NCBI GenBank assembly: GCA_020431945.1
Contig: JAGQHH010000168.1
Coordinates: 1-20,902, forward strand
Source: Cyanobacteria bacterium HKST-UBA02
GTDB taxonomy: Bacteria > Cyanobacteriota > Vampirovibrionia > Obscuribacterales > Obscuribacteraceae
Direction of reading: 5' to 3'
DNA: 20,902 bases
The translations under genes were made by a program, and so were the position numbers. The notes under the pieces are model-generated. The model was not told the DNA's origin and did no database searches. It saw only the letters and a program-made list of their open reading frames with translations. Numbering within the stretch: the first letter of the stretch is position 1; each line of letters starts with the position of its first letter. This document shows positions 14,038 through 20,902 of this stretch, one piece after another.

Positions 14038-14553
14038 TCAGTCGTCGCCCGGCTCCAGACCTATATCTTCGTTCCATAAGCTGGGCCTTTCTTTGGCGAA
14101 TTCGGCCAGCATCTGGAAGCATTCATCGAGATTCAGGTCCAGGACTTTTATTCCGGCATCTTCCATGAGCTTTCGCGAGCTCGGAAATGTCCTGTCCTCG
14201 CCGGCTACGACGATCGGCACCCCGAACTGAATGGCTGCTCCGGCGCACATTGCGCAGGGCATTAGAGTGGAAAATAAAATCGTATTTTTATAGGTCTTCT
14301 GTCTTCCGGCTGCTCTCAAGCAATCGATCTCGGCATGAGCGGTGGGATCCCCGAACTGGATGCGGCGATTATGACCCCGGCCGATGATCTTGCCTTTGCG
14401 TACCAGGACCGAGCCGATCGGTATGCCGCCCTCTTCCATGCCATTGCGAGCCTCGTTGATGGCCTCGCGCATGAAAGTCTCGATTTCGCCTGCCTCCGGC
14501 ATATGGGCGCAATCTCTGGCGGTGCTCTTTTTGCTGCTTGATTTGGACGACAT
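14038..14553 (-). CDS. Cytosine/nucleoside deaminase, yeast FCY1-like
   Basis: 171-residue zinc deaminase of the CDA superfamily. The zinc and catalytic motifs are H-A-E (73-75, Glu75 as proton shuttle) and P-C-A-M-C (99-103, Cys100 and Cys103). The surrounding sequence closely follows yeast cytosine deaminase: G-G-I-P-I-G near the start, G-R-G-H-N-R-R at 58-64, and the tail E-R-P-S-L-W-N-E-D-I-G (155-165), which recalls FCY1's E-R-P-Q-D-W-F-E-D-I-G. It probably converts cytosine to uracil and ammonia in pyrimidine salvage. A guanine or tRNA-adenosine deaminase is less likely given that tail. The first 20 residues (S-S-K-S-S-S-K-K-S) look unstructured. I chose ATG 14553 over a TTG 21 nt upstream. 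No Shine-Dalgarno is present, and TAAGAT lies 8 bp before the ATG. Confidence 0.8.
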   Translation of the reverse strand: MSSKSSSKKSTARDCAHMPEAGEIETFMREAINEARNGMEEGGIPIGSVLVRKGKIIGRGHNRRIQFGDPTAHAEIDCLRAAGRQKTYKNTILFSTLMPCAMCAGAAIQFGVPIVVAGEDRTFPSSRKLMEDAGIKVLDLNLDECFQMLAEFAKERPSLWNEDIGLEPGDD

Positions 14554-14561
14554 AGCTATAG

Positions 14562-14567
14562 ATCTTA
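14562..14567 (-). promoter_or_regulatory. -10-like TAAGAT 8 bp before the deaminase ATG
   Basis: On the minus strand TAAGAT (14567-14562) ends 8 bp before ATG 14553 with no Shine-Dalgarno between. This is compatible with a leaderless or nearly leaderless mRNA. The -35 is not evident. Confidence 0.3.
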
Positions 14568-14707
14568 CTACCAAAGACCTTCTTTTAGCGCTTGAAAAGA
14601 GCCGGCTCCATCAGTCGGCGAACTGTGGGAGAAGTCTGCTGAGCCTGGATTAGCGGCGATAGAGTGGCTATAGGTTGCTGATTGAGGAATTCATGGAGGA
14701 AAGACCG

Positions 14708-15388
14708 ATGCGTGCCCTGCCCGAAGATGGTAAAACCCTGGTCGGATATCAATTCTGGAACTCAGTGAACAAGCTGGTCCTGGCTGCTCACTTCGTATCG
14801 TTGAAAATCATCGGCCGGGAGAACCTGCCTGCTTCGGAGCCTTTCGTTCTCGTCGCCAACCACAGCTCACGCTGGGATGGACCGATGGTCCAGAATCTCC
14901 TGGACAGACGCTCCAACTATATGGTTTCTCCCAACGAGATGAAAGGTCTGCAGGGTAGTGCTGTGAGAAGCGTGGGCGCCTTTCCTGCCAGCCCCAGGTT
15001 CGACCTGGTCGGACATTGTCTTCGCCAGCTCGAGAGAGGCGAGCCGGTGGTGGTCTTTCCGGAAGGCAATGTTTTCTACGACGGCATAGTCCATCCCTTC
15101 AAAAAAGCCACTGCCCGAATAGCGCTGGTGGCGGCAGAAAAGGGTCTACCCCTGAAAATCGTCCCGGTGGGAATTGCTTATAACAATCCGGGCATGCCCC
15201 GGGCCCTGGTCAATGTAGGCGAGGCGATACCGGTGCCTGACTATGTGGATTATTTTGCCGACAGCAAGAGAGACGCAGTCGAAGGACTGACTTTCTTGAT
15301 GAACGCCAGTGTACGCAGGCTGCATCAGGAAGCCCGGGATCACGGACTGGGCTCGTCCGGCAAGCATGCTCTACTGAGCGGAGTCTGA
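14708..15388 (+). CDS. plsC: 1-acyl-sn-glycerol-3-phosphate acyltransferase
   Basis: 226-residue membrane-associated acyltransferase that would add the second acyl chain to lysophosphatidate in phospholipid synthesis. The catalytic N-H-S-S-R-W-D (51-57, the H-x4-D motif with His52 and Asp57) and the substrate-binding F-P-E-G-N (117-121) are intact, followed by I-V-P-V-G-I-A-Y (151-158). A moderately hydrophobic N-terminal stretch (about 17-35) may dip into the membrane. I chose ATG 14708 because GGAGGA lies 7 nt upstream. ATG 14693 and TTG 14675 are in frame upstream but have weaker signals. The last 18 bp overlap the 3' end of the convergent GT-C gene. Other lysophospholipid or ornithine-lipid acyltransferases share these motifs. 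Confidence 0.82.
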   Translation: MRALPEDGKTLVGYQFWNSVNKLVLAAHFVSLKIIGRENLPASEPFVLVANHSSRWDGPMVQNLLDRRSNYMVSPNEMKGLQGSAVRSVGAFPASPRFDLVGHCLRQLERGEPVVVFPEGNVFYDGIVHPFKKATARIALVAAEKGLPLKIVPVGIAYNNPGMPRALVNVGEAIPVPDYVDYFADSKRDAVEGLTFLMNASVRRLHQEARDHGLGSSGKHALLSGV

Positions 15389-17818
15389 AGGCAGCCTGAA
15401 AGTCACCGGGTCGCTGAAGGTCCCCCGGATCTCGCCATTTTCTATGGCTGCTACCCGAAACTGATAGAAAGCATTTTTATTGCCGAAAAACTCGTCGGGC
15501 AGAGTCACCTTGCCTTTGAGCTCTTCGCTTTCCCAGGTCATCATAGACAGCCTGTTTCGTCTGGTGCTCCTGAAAATCCCGGCATATTGCTCGAAGCGAA
15601 AGTAAGGACGGGATAGCTCGAAGATTGCTCTGCCGGCTCCCTGGATCGATGAGACATCGTATACCATGGTGACCGTGCCGTTTTTCGATACTGCGCTGGC
15701 ATCCTGCCCATAATCGAAGGGAGGGCACATCGCAAGCCCGGGAATGGCTTCTCTAGTATCGACCAGACTGGCGCGCTCCAGGCGGTAGCGGCGGGCGGGC
15801 AGGTCAATCCGCAGGACACCGTCATGCTCGGTGAAAAGCCATTGCTTGTACTCGCTCAAATAAAGCCGGTAGAGACCGCTTCCAGATTGCTTTCTCAACC
15901 TGATATTGATCGGGTACTGCCGGAAATGCACCGGGGTCTGCCTGGCATCGAAAGAGACAGTGGCCAGGGGCGATCCGGACGAAATGCCCATATAGTAGGG
16001 CACATCATCGAGGCTGCCGCTCCGCTCGAATCGGCTCGTCTCTTCTTTCTCTTCGCCAGGATGCAAGTTCGTAATCGTCAGATCAATCGCTACTGTGCCT
16101 GGCGCACCCAGGCTTGGTCCCGGCTCGATGAAAGCGCTCTCGATTTCTTCTCCTTTTTTGAGATTGTGGAAAATCCCGCTCATATCGTCGGGATCTAGAG
16201 ACAGTACCGAGGCGTAGCGCCCGGCGTTTTTCACAGGCAAATTGGAAGGAGGATCTGCTAGAGCCGGGAAATCGGGAAGGTCTTCGAAGTGTTCTCGATA
16301 ACGGTTCCAGTAAACGACTTTGAGATCCGGGTCGGCTCCAGCGTTTCTCAACAGGCTGGTGTTCAACTGTGGCGGTACCAGGGGGGCTCCGTCAAGGCAG
16401 ACGATGCGTCTGGATCCATCCCTGGCGGTGAAGGGCGGCTCGACCATGGCAGGAATATAGCCGCAGTCGAAAAAGATCGGCACGCCTTTGATAATGGCAG
16501 GCACGTTCACCACAGCCAGTTTACTGGCTGGAGGACAGGTCGAGAGCGTTCCGGCAAGTTCCGAGGCGATTGCCCGTCCCTGTCTGCCCGCTTCCACCCA
16601 GGCCTCCAGGTTGCGGGCACTGGTGGCGGCGAATATCGCTGCTGCCGCAAGCAGCGTCAGGCTGACAGCGAGGCTCAGAAGCTTTTGCTGCCGACTCTTT
16701 CTTTCCGGAGGATAGAGAGCAGTGACTGTTATGATCAGGAGCGAGGGCAGGATGAGATAGGCTATGCGGCTGCCGGTCATGCTGCTGCTTATGTACCAGA
16801 CCTGGAGATTGACTACCGTTAGCAAGGCGGTGAGGACGGCCAGGAAGATCAGGAGGCGCGATCGCTTTTGCAATTCCTCGCCTCCTTTCATGACATTGAC
16901 AGCAAGCAGGATGCCGGTGACCGCATAGATGATTCGCAAACAGATCTCCAGGGGATCGCCTGCTTGCACGATCTCCGCATTGAACGGGTGGAGGAGTTTC
17001 CAGATTGTGGAGGGAACAATCACCCGCAGGGGAATCGATTGGTTGAGCAGGGAGCCTATGGCTCCCACATAACCACCGACTGCGGTGCCCAGGGCGAGGG
17101 CCCGCAGGCTCAGGTAGACTGCCAGAATCAACCACATCCACATGGTCTTCTTCAGAGCCTCTCGGGCTGCTGATTTGAGGTTTCCGCCAGCGCTTGCAAG
17201 ATAGAGAACCGTCACCGCCGCCGGTAGCGTGACACAGGCTTCTTTGCTGAGCATCGCCAGGGCCATGAGAACCAGGCCGCCGATTTTTTTCGACTTGCTG
17301 CCCTTCTCCATATCCGAGAGGATCATTATGAGAGTGAGAAGGTAGAGACTGGCTCCGAGCAGGTCCGCTCTGGCGAGGATCCAAGAAACGGGCTCGACAT
17401 TCACCGGGTGGACGGCAAAGAGGAGCGATATCATAAATGGTATCAGTCTCTTTTCGCCTCCGCTGGGCGCGAATCTGACCAGGAGCTTTCTGGCAAAGAG
17501 GTAAACCAGAAATGAGTTGAGGCAGTGATAGAGGAGATTGCTCAGGTGATAGCCCCGGGCCTGGCCTTCGTGTATGAGGTAATCCAGGGCCAGACTGAGC
17601 TCGGTGAAGGGTCTGTAGAAAAGATAGAAGCTCTCGGCGCCGATCCAGGGCGACCAGAAGTTTTTCCACAAGAGCACCGGCTCGCCGTGAAAGGCGCGGT
17701 AGAGCATGGGTAGATGCCAGAAGTCGTCGGCTACGAAAAAGCAGGAGAGAGCCTGGTTGAAAGTCAGAAAGACGACGACTGTCAGCAGTACGGCAACGAT
17801 GGCAGGAAAGCGTTTCAT
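15371..17818 (-). CDS. GT-C-type membrane glycosyltransferase, PMT/TMTC-like
   Basis: 815-residue membrane protein. The first helix (about 5-25) leads into an outward loop with the paired acids F-V-A-D-D-F-W-H-L (28-36), the usual site of catalytic Asp in GT-C enzymes. Then come Y-R-P-F-T-E-L-S-L-A-L-D-Y (68-80) and A-V-H-P-V-N-V-E-P-V-S-W-I-L-A-R-A-D-L-L (135-154), which recalls the H-P-x-x-x-E...R-A-D/E-L-L pattern of TMTC-type protein O-mannosyltransferases. About nine to eleven hydrophobic helices run to residue 410. The last 400 residues are soluble and probably outside the membrane, perhaps with beta-sandwich parts. It likely transfers sugar from a polyprenyl-phosphate donor to a surface target. 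It follows the FecR-like gene by 19 nt, presumably in one operon. No Shine-Dalgarno is obvious. Confidence 0.72.
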   Translation of the reverse strand: MKRFPAIVAVLLTVVVFLTFNQALSCFFVADDFWHLPMLYRAFHGEPVLLWKNFWSPWIGAESFYLFYRPFTELSLALDYLIHEGQARGYHLSNLLYHCLNSFLVYLFARKLLVRFAPSGGEKRLIPFMISLLFAVHPVNVEPVSWILARADLLGASLYLLTLIMILSDMEKGSKSKKIGGLVLMALAMLSKEACVTLPAAVTVLYLASAGGNLKSAAREALKKTMWMWLILAVYLSLRALALGTAVGGYVGAIGSLLNQSIPLRVIVPSTIWKLLHPFNAEIVQAGDPLEICLRIIYAVTGILLAVNVMKGGEELQKRSRLLIFLAVLTALLTVVNLQVWYISSSMTGSRIAYLILPSLLIITVTALYPPERKSRQQKLLSLAVSLTLLAAAAIFAATSARNLEAWVEAGRQGRAIASELAGTLSTCPPASKLAVVNVPAIIKGVPIFFDCGYIPAMVEPPFTARDGSRRIVCLDGAPLVPPQLNTSLLRNAGADPDLKVVYWNRYREHFEDLPDFPALADPPSNLPVKNAGRYASVLSLDPDDMSGIFHNLKKGEEIESAFIEPGPSLGAPGTVAIDLTITNLHPGEEKEETSRFERSGSLDDVPYYMGISSGSPLATVSFDARQTPVHFRQYPINIRLRKQSGSGLYRLYLSEYKQWLFTEHDGVLRIDLPARRYRLERASLVDTREAIPGLAMCPPFDYGQDASAVSKNGTVTMVYDVSSIQGAGRAIFELSRPYFRFEQYAGIFRSTRRNRLSMMTWESEELKGKVTLPDEFFGNKNAFYQFRVAAIENGEIRGTFSDPVTFRLPSDSAQ

Positions 17819-17837
17819 GCTGATGACGTGCCGGCTT

Positions 17838-18764
17838 TTACTCGCCGACTTTGAAGCCCTGGGTGCCGTTCATATGATTGAGAACGGCTGCCATTTTGGA
17901 CATGTCGCCGAGTATGCGTCGCTCCTTGGTGCCGCTGGCGCTCTGTCTCAGCTCGGCAATCACGTCGCTGGCGCTGAGAGCGCTCTCCACCGAGAACTCG
18001 CAGATGCCCATATGACCGCTCTCGAGCAATTTGTAGTGGCGTCTCTTGATACCGTCTCTGGGTCTCATGTCGGCGCGGGTGAGCTTGTCGTCGCCCGCCA
18101 CCAGCTCGAAGCCGGGAGCGACGGCGACGGTGGGATCGGCTGGTCCGGCGAAAGGACCTTTGTCGAGCTGGGCCATAATGGTCTGACCCCGGCCGTCCAT
18201 ATTCATCACTCTCAGAACGCCGTCCACGAGCTTGATCAGCATGTCGCCGTTGGCGCTGCAGGCGATATTGCCGTAGGGCGTCTGGATGATTGCCGTCTTG
18301 GAGGGCTTTTTCACCGACACGAGAATCTCGCCCTTTTCCAGGCGCCCGATATAATCATTTATCTGGTTGTAAACAGTGCCCTTGGTCTTCTTGACCGCGA
18401 TGCCGGTGGTCGAGCCCTGGAGCTCGGACTCCTTGGGAAAGCTGGAGTCGCTCACCTGCATGATGCCGTTGAGAGCCAGGAAGGACTGAAGGAAAGCGCT
18501 GTTTGCCGGGTAGTGGCCGGGAAAGGATGGCAGGGTCGACTCGACGTCGGTGGGCACGACCACAGGCGGAGTGATGACCGGCGTCGGGATGACCACCGGC
18601 AGAGGGGGCGGGGTCGGCTCGGGCATCGGGGGCGGATCGTAGGGGCCGGCCAGGACCGCGAACCTGGGATTGAGAAAAGCCGCTGCCAGAAAGATCACAG
18701 CCACCAGAATCAGAAGCACTGCCGGGATCGCTCGTCCCAGATCCGATCTAGTCTTGTTACCCAT
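17838..18764 (-). CDS. Membrane-anchored FecR-like domain protein
   Basis: 308 residues. A single N-terminal transmembrane helix (about 12-32) is followed by a proline-rich linker (44-72, P-P-P-M-P-E-P-T-P-P-P-L-P) that probably spans the periplasm or wall. The FecR-like part (about 143-225) contains G-E-I-L-V-S-V-K-K-P-S-K-T-A-I-I-Q-T-P-Y-G (145-165), where FecR domains have a G-x-x-x-V...T-P-x-G pattern. A further 80 residues are unrecognised. Most FecR proteins work with sigma factors, but none is near; many stand-alone FecR-domain proteins are structural or sensory envelope proteins. ATG 18764 has AGAGG 4 nt upstream and is preferred over TTG 18788. It is first in a unit with the GT-C gene. 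Confidence 0.65.
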   Translation of the reverse strand: MGNKTRSDLGRAIPAVLLILVAVIFLAAAFLNPRFAVLAGPYDPPPMPEPTPPPLPVVIPTPVITPPVVVPTDVESTLPSFPGHYPANSAFLQSFLALNGIMQVSDSSFPKESELQGSTTGIAVKKTKGTVYNQINDYIGRLEKGEILVSVKKPSKTAIIQTPYGNIACSANGDMLIKLVDGVLRVMNMDGRGQTIMAQLDKGPFAGPADPTVAVAPGFELVAGDDKLTRADMRPRDGIKRRHYKLLESGHMGICEFSVESALSASDVIAELRQSASGTKERRILGDMSKMAAVLNHMNGTQGFKVGE

Positions 18765-18799
18765 ATCGCCTCTTATTACCCGAATCAAAAGAACTGAAA

Positions 18800-18805
18800 A
18801 GTATA
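18800..18805 (-). promoter_or_regulatory. -10-like TATACT upstream of the FecR-like gene
   Basis: On the minus strand TATACT (18805-18800) would start transcription near 18793. That leaves a leader of about 29 nt that includes the AGAGG Shine-Dalgarno before ATG 18764. The -35 is weak. Confidence 0.25.
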
Positions 18806-18838
18806 CGTCTATTGACTACCTTTTTAGAGAATTTAATG

Positions 18839-18844
18839 TAATAT
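18839..18844 (+). promoter_or_regulatory. -10-like TAATAT 6 bp before the TPR lipoprotein ATG
   Basis: TAATAT ends 6 bp before ATG 18851, placing the predicted start on the A of the start codon; no Shine-Dalgarno is present. TTGACT at 18812-18817 is a good -35 but lies 21 bp from this box. TAATGT (18834-18839) would be 16 bp from it and would give a leader of only about 5 nt. Confidence 0.4.
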
Positions 18845-18850
18845 TGCTCC

Positions 18851-19474
18851 ATGCCGGTCAAAAAAATCTGTATCTCAGCACTGTTGCTCATTCTCGCCCT
18901 TGGCACCATCTCTGGTTGCAATCCCAAGAAGGCGGCCAATTCCGAGAGCCCGCAGGCAAGCGAAGCTCCTCGGACCGAGGAAGTGGATTACTCCACCCGG
19001 GGCGTAGACCAGAATATGAAGGAGGGCATGAAAGCTCTCCAGGACGAACGTTATGACGAAGCCGAGAAGATGTTTCTCACCGCTCTCAGCCAGGTAGAGG
19101 CCTATAGCGGTCAGGAGGCCCGTACCGCCATCATCCTCAACAACCTTGCGGCCGTTTACGAAGCCAAGGAAATGTATATCCAGGCCATGCCGCTTCTCCG
19201 CAAGGCTCAGAAGCTCTTCATCCGTGCCTACGGCACCGACTATCCGGCTGTCGCAATCACCCTGGGAAATATGGGGCGGATACTCATGAAAGAGAAGCGC
19301 TTCGAGGAAGCGGCCCAGGTCTATAGAACCGCCGCGGGACTCATGGAGAAAAATCCAAAGGTCGACAAGAAAGACTATCGGGATATGCTGGAGCGTTATC
19401 TAGAATCTCTCAGATTCAGCAAGAAAGGGGCGCTTGCAGCCGACGTGGAAGCCAAGCTCAAGGCTCTGAAGTAG
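18851..19474 (+). CDS. TPR lipoprotein
   Basis: 207 residues. The N-terminus is a lipoprotein signal: basic K-K, a hydrophobic stretch, then the lipobox I-S-G-C with acylated Cys23. A Ser/Glu-rich linker to about residue 50 follows. Three to four TPR units run from about 57 to 190 (M-K-A-L-Q-D-E-R-Y-D-E-A-E-K-M-F, N-N-L-A-A-V-Y-E-A-K-E, G-N-M-G-R-I-L-M-K-E-K-R-F-E-E-A-A). It should be tethered to a membrane and act as a binding adaptor in the envelope. Its last 17 bp overlap the 3' end of the convergent symporter gene. Confidence 0.78.
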   Translation: MPVKKICISALLLILALGTISGCNPKKAANSESPQASEAPRTEEVDYSTRGVDQNMKEGMKALQDERYDEAEKMFLTALSQVEAYSGQEARTAIILNNLAAVYEAKEMYIQAMPLLRKAQKLFIRAYGTDYPAVAITLGNMGRILMKEKRFEEAAQVYRTAAGLMEKNPKVDKKDYRDMLERYLESLRFSKKGALAADVEAKLKALK

Positions 19475-20902
19475 CTTTTTCGAGATGCGGGTCTTCCTGG
19501 AAGCCCAGGCGCCACCATATCGGAGTCAGCACTACAGGTAGTATCAAGAGCAAGGCGATCCAGATATCTCGGAAGGGAAACCATCTTGGGGCTGGGCTCT
19601 GACAGACCCAGGAGCCTATGCCGGTAAGCAGGCAGAAGATCGAGAATGAGGCAAGCACGGTGGCGGTTCCGGCTCGAACCAGGCTGTCCAGGGCCGGCTG
19701 CGGCTCCTCGCCGGCGTGCACTGCCACCGGTCCCCAGAATCCCGGCGGCCTGACACGCCGGTAAAATGCCGCAAGCCTCTCCATGTCCTCGGGAGGGGTA
19801 GTGAGGGATACTATGAAACAGACCGCTCCGGCGGTGCCTGCCAGGATGAGAATCTGCAAGGTCTCCTGTAGTCCGGATGCATAGAGCATCAGGACCGGTA
19901 CCATGACAAGCGATACCACCAGGCATGAGATCTCCCCCCAGACATTGATCCGCCACCAGAGCCAGCGGCCCAGAAGCACCACTCCGATGCCGGCGCCGAA
20001 GAGAAGGCTCTGTTTCCAGGCGTCCTGGATGGATGTGAGCCGGGTCATGACGAAGATCGCCAGAGAGAGAATAATGATATTCGAGGACCGGGCCACCCAG
20101 ACCAGGGCATGTCCGGATGGCTCTCTTTTCAAAATCGACTTGCAGAAGAATCGCTTGAATATGTCATTGGTCCAGTAGGAAGACCCCCAGTTCAGATGGG
20201 TGTCTATAGTCGAGGCCAGGGCGGCGAGCATGCCTACCATCATCAGTCCCTTGGCGCCTGGAGGAAGGAGCTCTACGATACCCCGGACGAAAGTGGTCTC
20301 CCTTTCCGCCCGGGCGAGATCCACCGACATGGAGGGATCCGGCGGAAAAATCACCAGGAGCCCGAGGGCGATGGGAAGCCAGGTGAGACCCCGGAGCAGA
20401 ACCTGGGCGACTACGAAGACCAGGGCTGCTTGCTTGGCGTCCCGGTCCGATCGGCAGGCCATGGTCCTCTGGGCGAGATAGCCGCTGCCGTCGGCGTTCA
20501 TCTGCATGAGCCATTGCAGACCCATGACGGCGAGAATCGTCATGGTGGCATCTTTGGCCTGGGATGGCGTGAAAGCCACCACTTGAGAAAAAGTGATACC
20601 ACCGGGACCACCGAGGGTCATGCCTTCCGAGAGCCGGGAGATCATATTGGGGAGTCCTCCGGCAGTGGCGATGATGACGGCTGCATAGACCACAGAGCCG
20701 GTCAGTCCGAGAGCGAATTGCACCACGTCGGTGGCCACCACGCTCCGCAAACCGCCGGTGGTGGAGTAGAGCGTGCTGGTAAGAGCGATCACCAGGATCG
20801 ATATGAAATTGTTGGTGGACCTGATCCAGATCTCGGACTGGTTGCCGACCTCGACAGTGAGGGGCGCACCCATGGCTTTCACGATCATCTCGAAAAATTG
20901 AA
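19458..20902 (-). CDS. Na+/solute symporter (SSS family), N-terminus beyond the window
   Basis: The last 481 residues of a multi-pass transporter. The reading frame stays open to the window edge, so the Met at 20888-20886 is probably internal. SSS-type features are Y-S-T-T-G-G-L-R-S-V-V-A-T-D-V-V-Q-F (transmembrane helix and loop) and M-M-V-G-M-L-A-A-L-A-S-T-I-D-T-H-L-N-W-G-S-S-Y (the conserved small-residue helix in the second half). The helix A-A-L-x-S-T-x-D contributes Ser/Thr ligands to the Na2 site in characterised relatives. It would couple Na+ entry to uptake of a sugar, amino acid or similar solute; the substrate cannot be read from sequence. About eight to ten helices are present, with a hydrophilic stretch (P-P-E-D-M-E-R-L...H-A-G-E-E-P-Q-P) before the last two. 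Confidence 0.85.
   Translation of the reverse strand, partial: QFFEMIVKAMGAPLTVEVGNQSEIWIRSTNNFISILVIALTSTLYSTTGGLRSVVATDVVQFALGLTGSVVYAAVIIATAGGLPNMISRLSEGMTLGGPGGITFSQVVAFTPSQAKDATMTILAVMGLQWLMQMNADGSGYLAQRTMACRSDRDAKQAALVFVVAQVLLRGLTWLPIALGLLVIFPPDPSMSVDLARAERETTFVRGIVELLPPGAKGLMMVGMLAALASTIDTHLNWGSSYWTNDIFKRFFCKSILKREPSGHALVWVARSSNIIILSLAIFVMTRLTSIQDAWKQSLLFGAGIGVVLLGRWLWWRINVWGEISCLVVSLVMVPVLMLYASGLQETLQILILAGTAGAVCFIVSLTTPPEDMERLAAFYRRVRPPGFWGPVAVHAGEEPQPALDSLVRAGTATVLASFSIFCLLTGIGSWVCQSPAPRWFPFRDIWIALLLILPVVLTPIWWRLGFQEDPHLEKATSEP

Noticed and set aside
16521..17669. 382-codon minus-strand frame inside the GT-C gene
   Set aside because: It is an overlapping shadow in another frame with Pro/Arg/Ser-rich, low-complexity translation.
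17706..18797. 363-codon plus-strand frame opposite the FecR-like gene
   Set aside because: It is rich in His/Gly/Arg with no domain or membrane logic; the minus strand has a transmembrane helix, linker and FecR-like domain with a good ribosome site.

Overview
The window is a bacterial chromosome segment, moderately GC-rich and densely coded, with 18 protein genes supported. I found no rRNA, tRNA, CRISPR array, insertion sequence or phage gene. The gene mix suggests, by inference only, a non-photosynthetic cyanobacterial relative (Vampirovibrionia/'Melainabacteria', perhaps Obscuribacterales). The grounds are a DUF4388 plus degenerate GGDEF protein, kinesin-light-chain-type TPR proteins, a PknB-like kinase with HEAT-like repeats, LL-diaminopimelate aminotransferase, and a P-II-like protein. 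A 16S or concatenated-marker check outside this window would decide.

Layout. 1-159: no supported gene. 160-3792 (minus): a TTG-started, PglX-like adenine DNA methyltransferase, followed without a gap by a signal peptidase I/TPR fusion whose general-base lysine position is arginine. 3793-4045: gene-free stretch with two strong inverted repeats. 4046-6849 (minus): dapL followed by a DUF4388/degenerate-GGDEF regulator. 6981-9482 (plus): membrane Ser/Thr kinase with a HEAT-like outer domain. 9488-10765 (minus): HI0933/YhiN-like flavoprotein. 10807-12387 (plus): a small unknown protein and an exported TPR protein. 12389-13195 (minus): unknown exported protein. 13244-13736 (plus): a 48-residue peptide gene and a divergent P-II-like protein. 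13741-14553 (minus): yeast-FCY1-like cytosine deaminase and a small Lys-rich protein. 14708-15388 (plus): PlsC acyltransferase. 15371-18764 (minus): FecR-like anchored protein and a TMTC-like GT-C membrane protein. 18851-19474 (plus): TPR lipoprotein. 19458-20902 (minus): Na+/solute symporter, cut by the window edge.

How the genes relate. Most is core and envelope biology: protein export (signal peptidase), lysine/peptidoglycan precursor supply (dapL), phospholipid synthesis (plsC), probable surface glycosylation (GT-C plus FecR-like partner), pyrimidine salvage (deaminase), and signalling (kinase, GGDEF-like, P-II-like). No complete defence island or other multi-gene novel system is visible.

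The most interesting signals are architectural. (1) Five genes without a Shine-Dalgarno have a TANNNT box 6 or 8 bp before ATG, suggesting leaderless mRNAs. (2) All five convergent gene pairs abut within 5 bp or overlap. (3) Several family members lack signature catalytic or ligand residues: the signal peptidase Lys, the GGDEF motif, and the P-II T-loop Tyr and ATP-loop Lys. (4) A PglX-like methyltransferase is present with no BREX partners in view.
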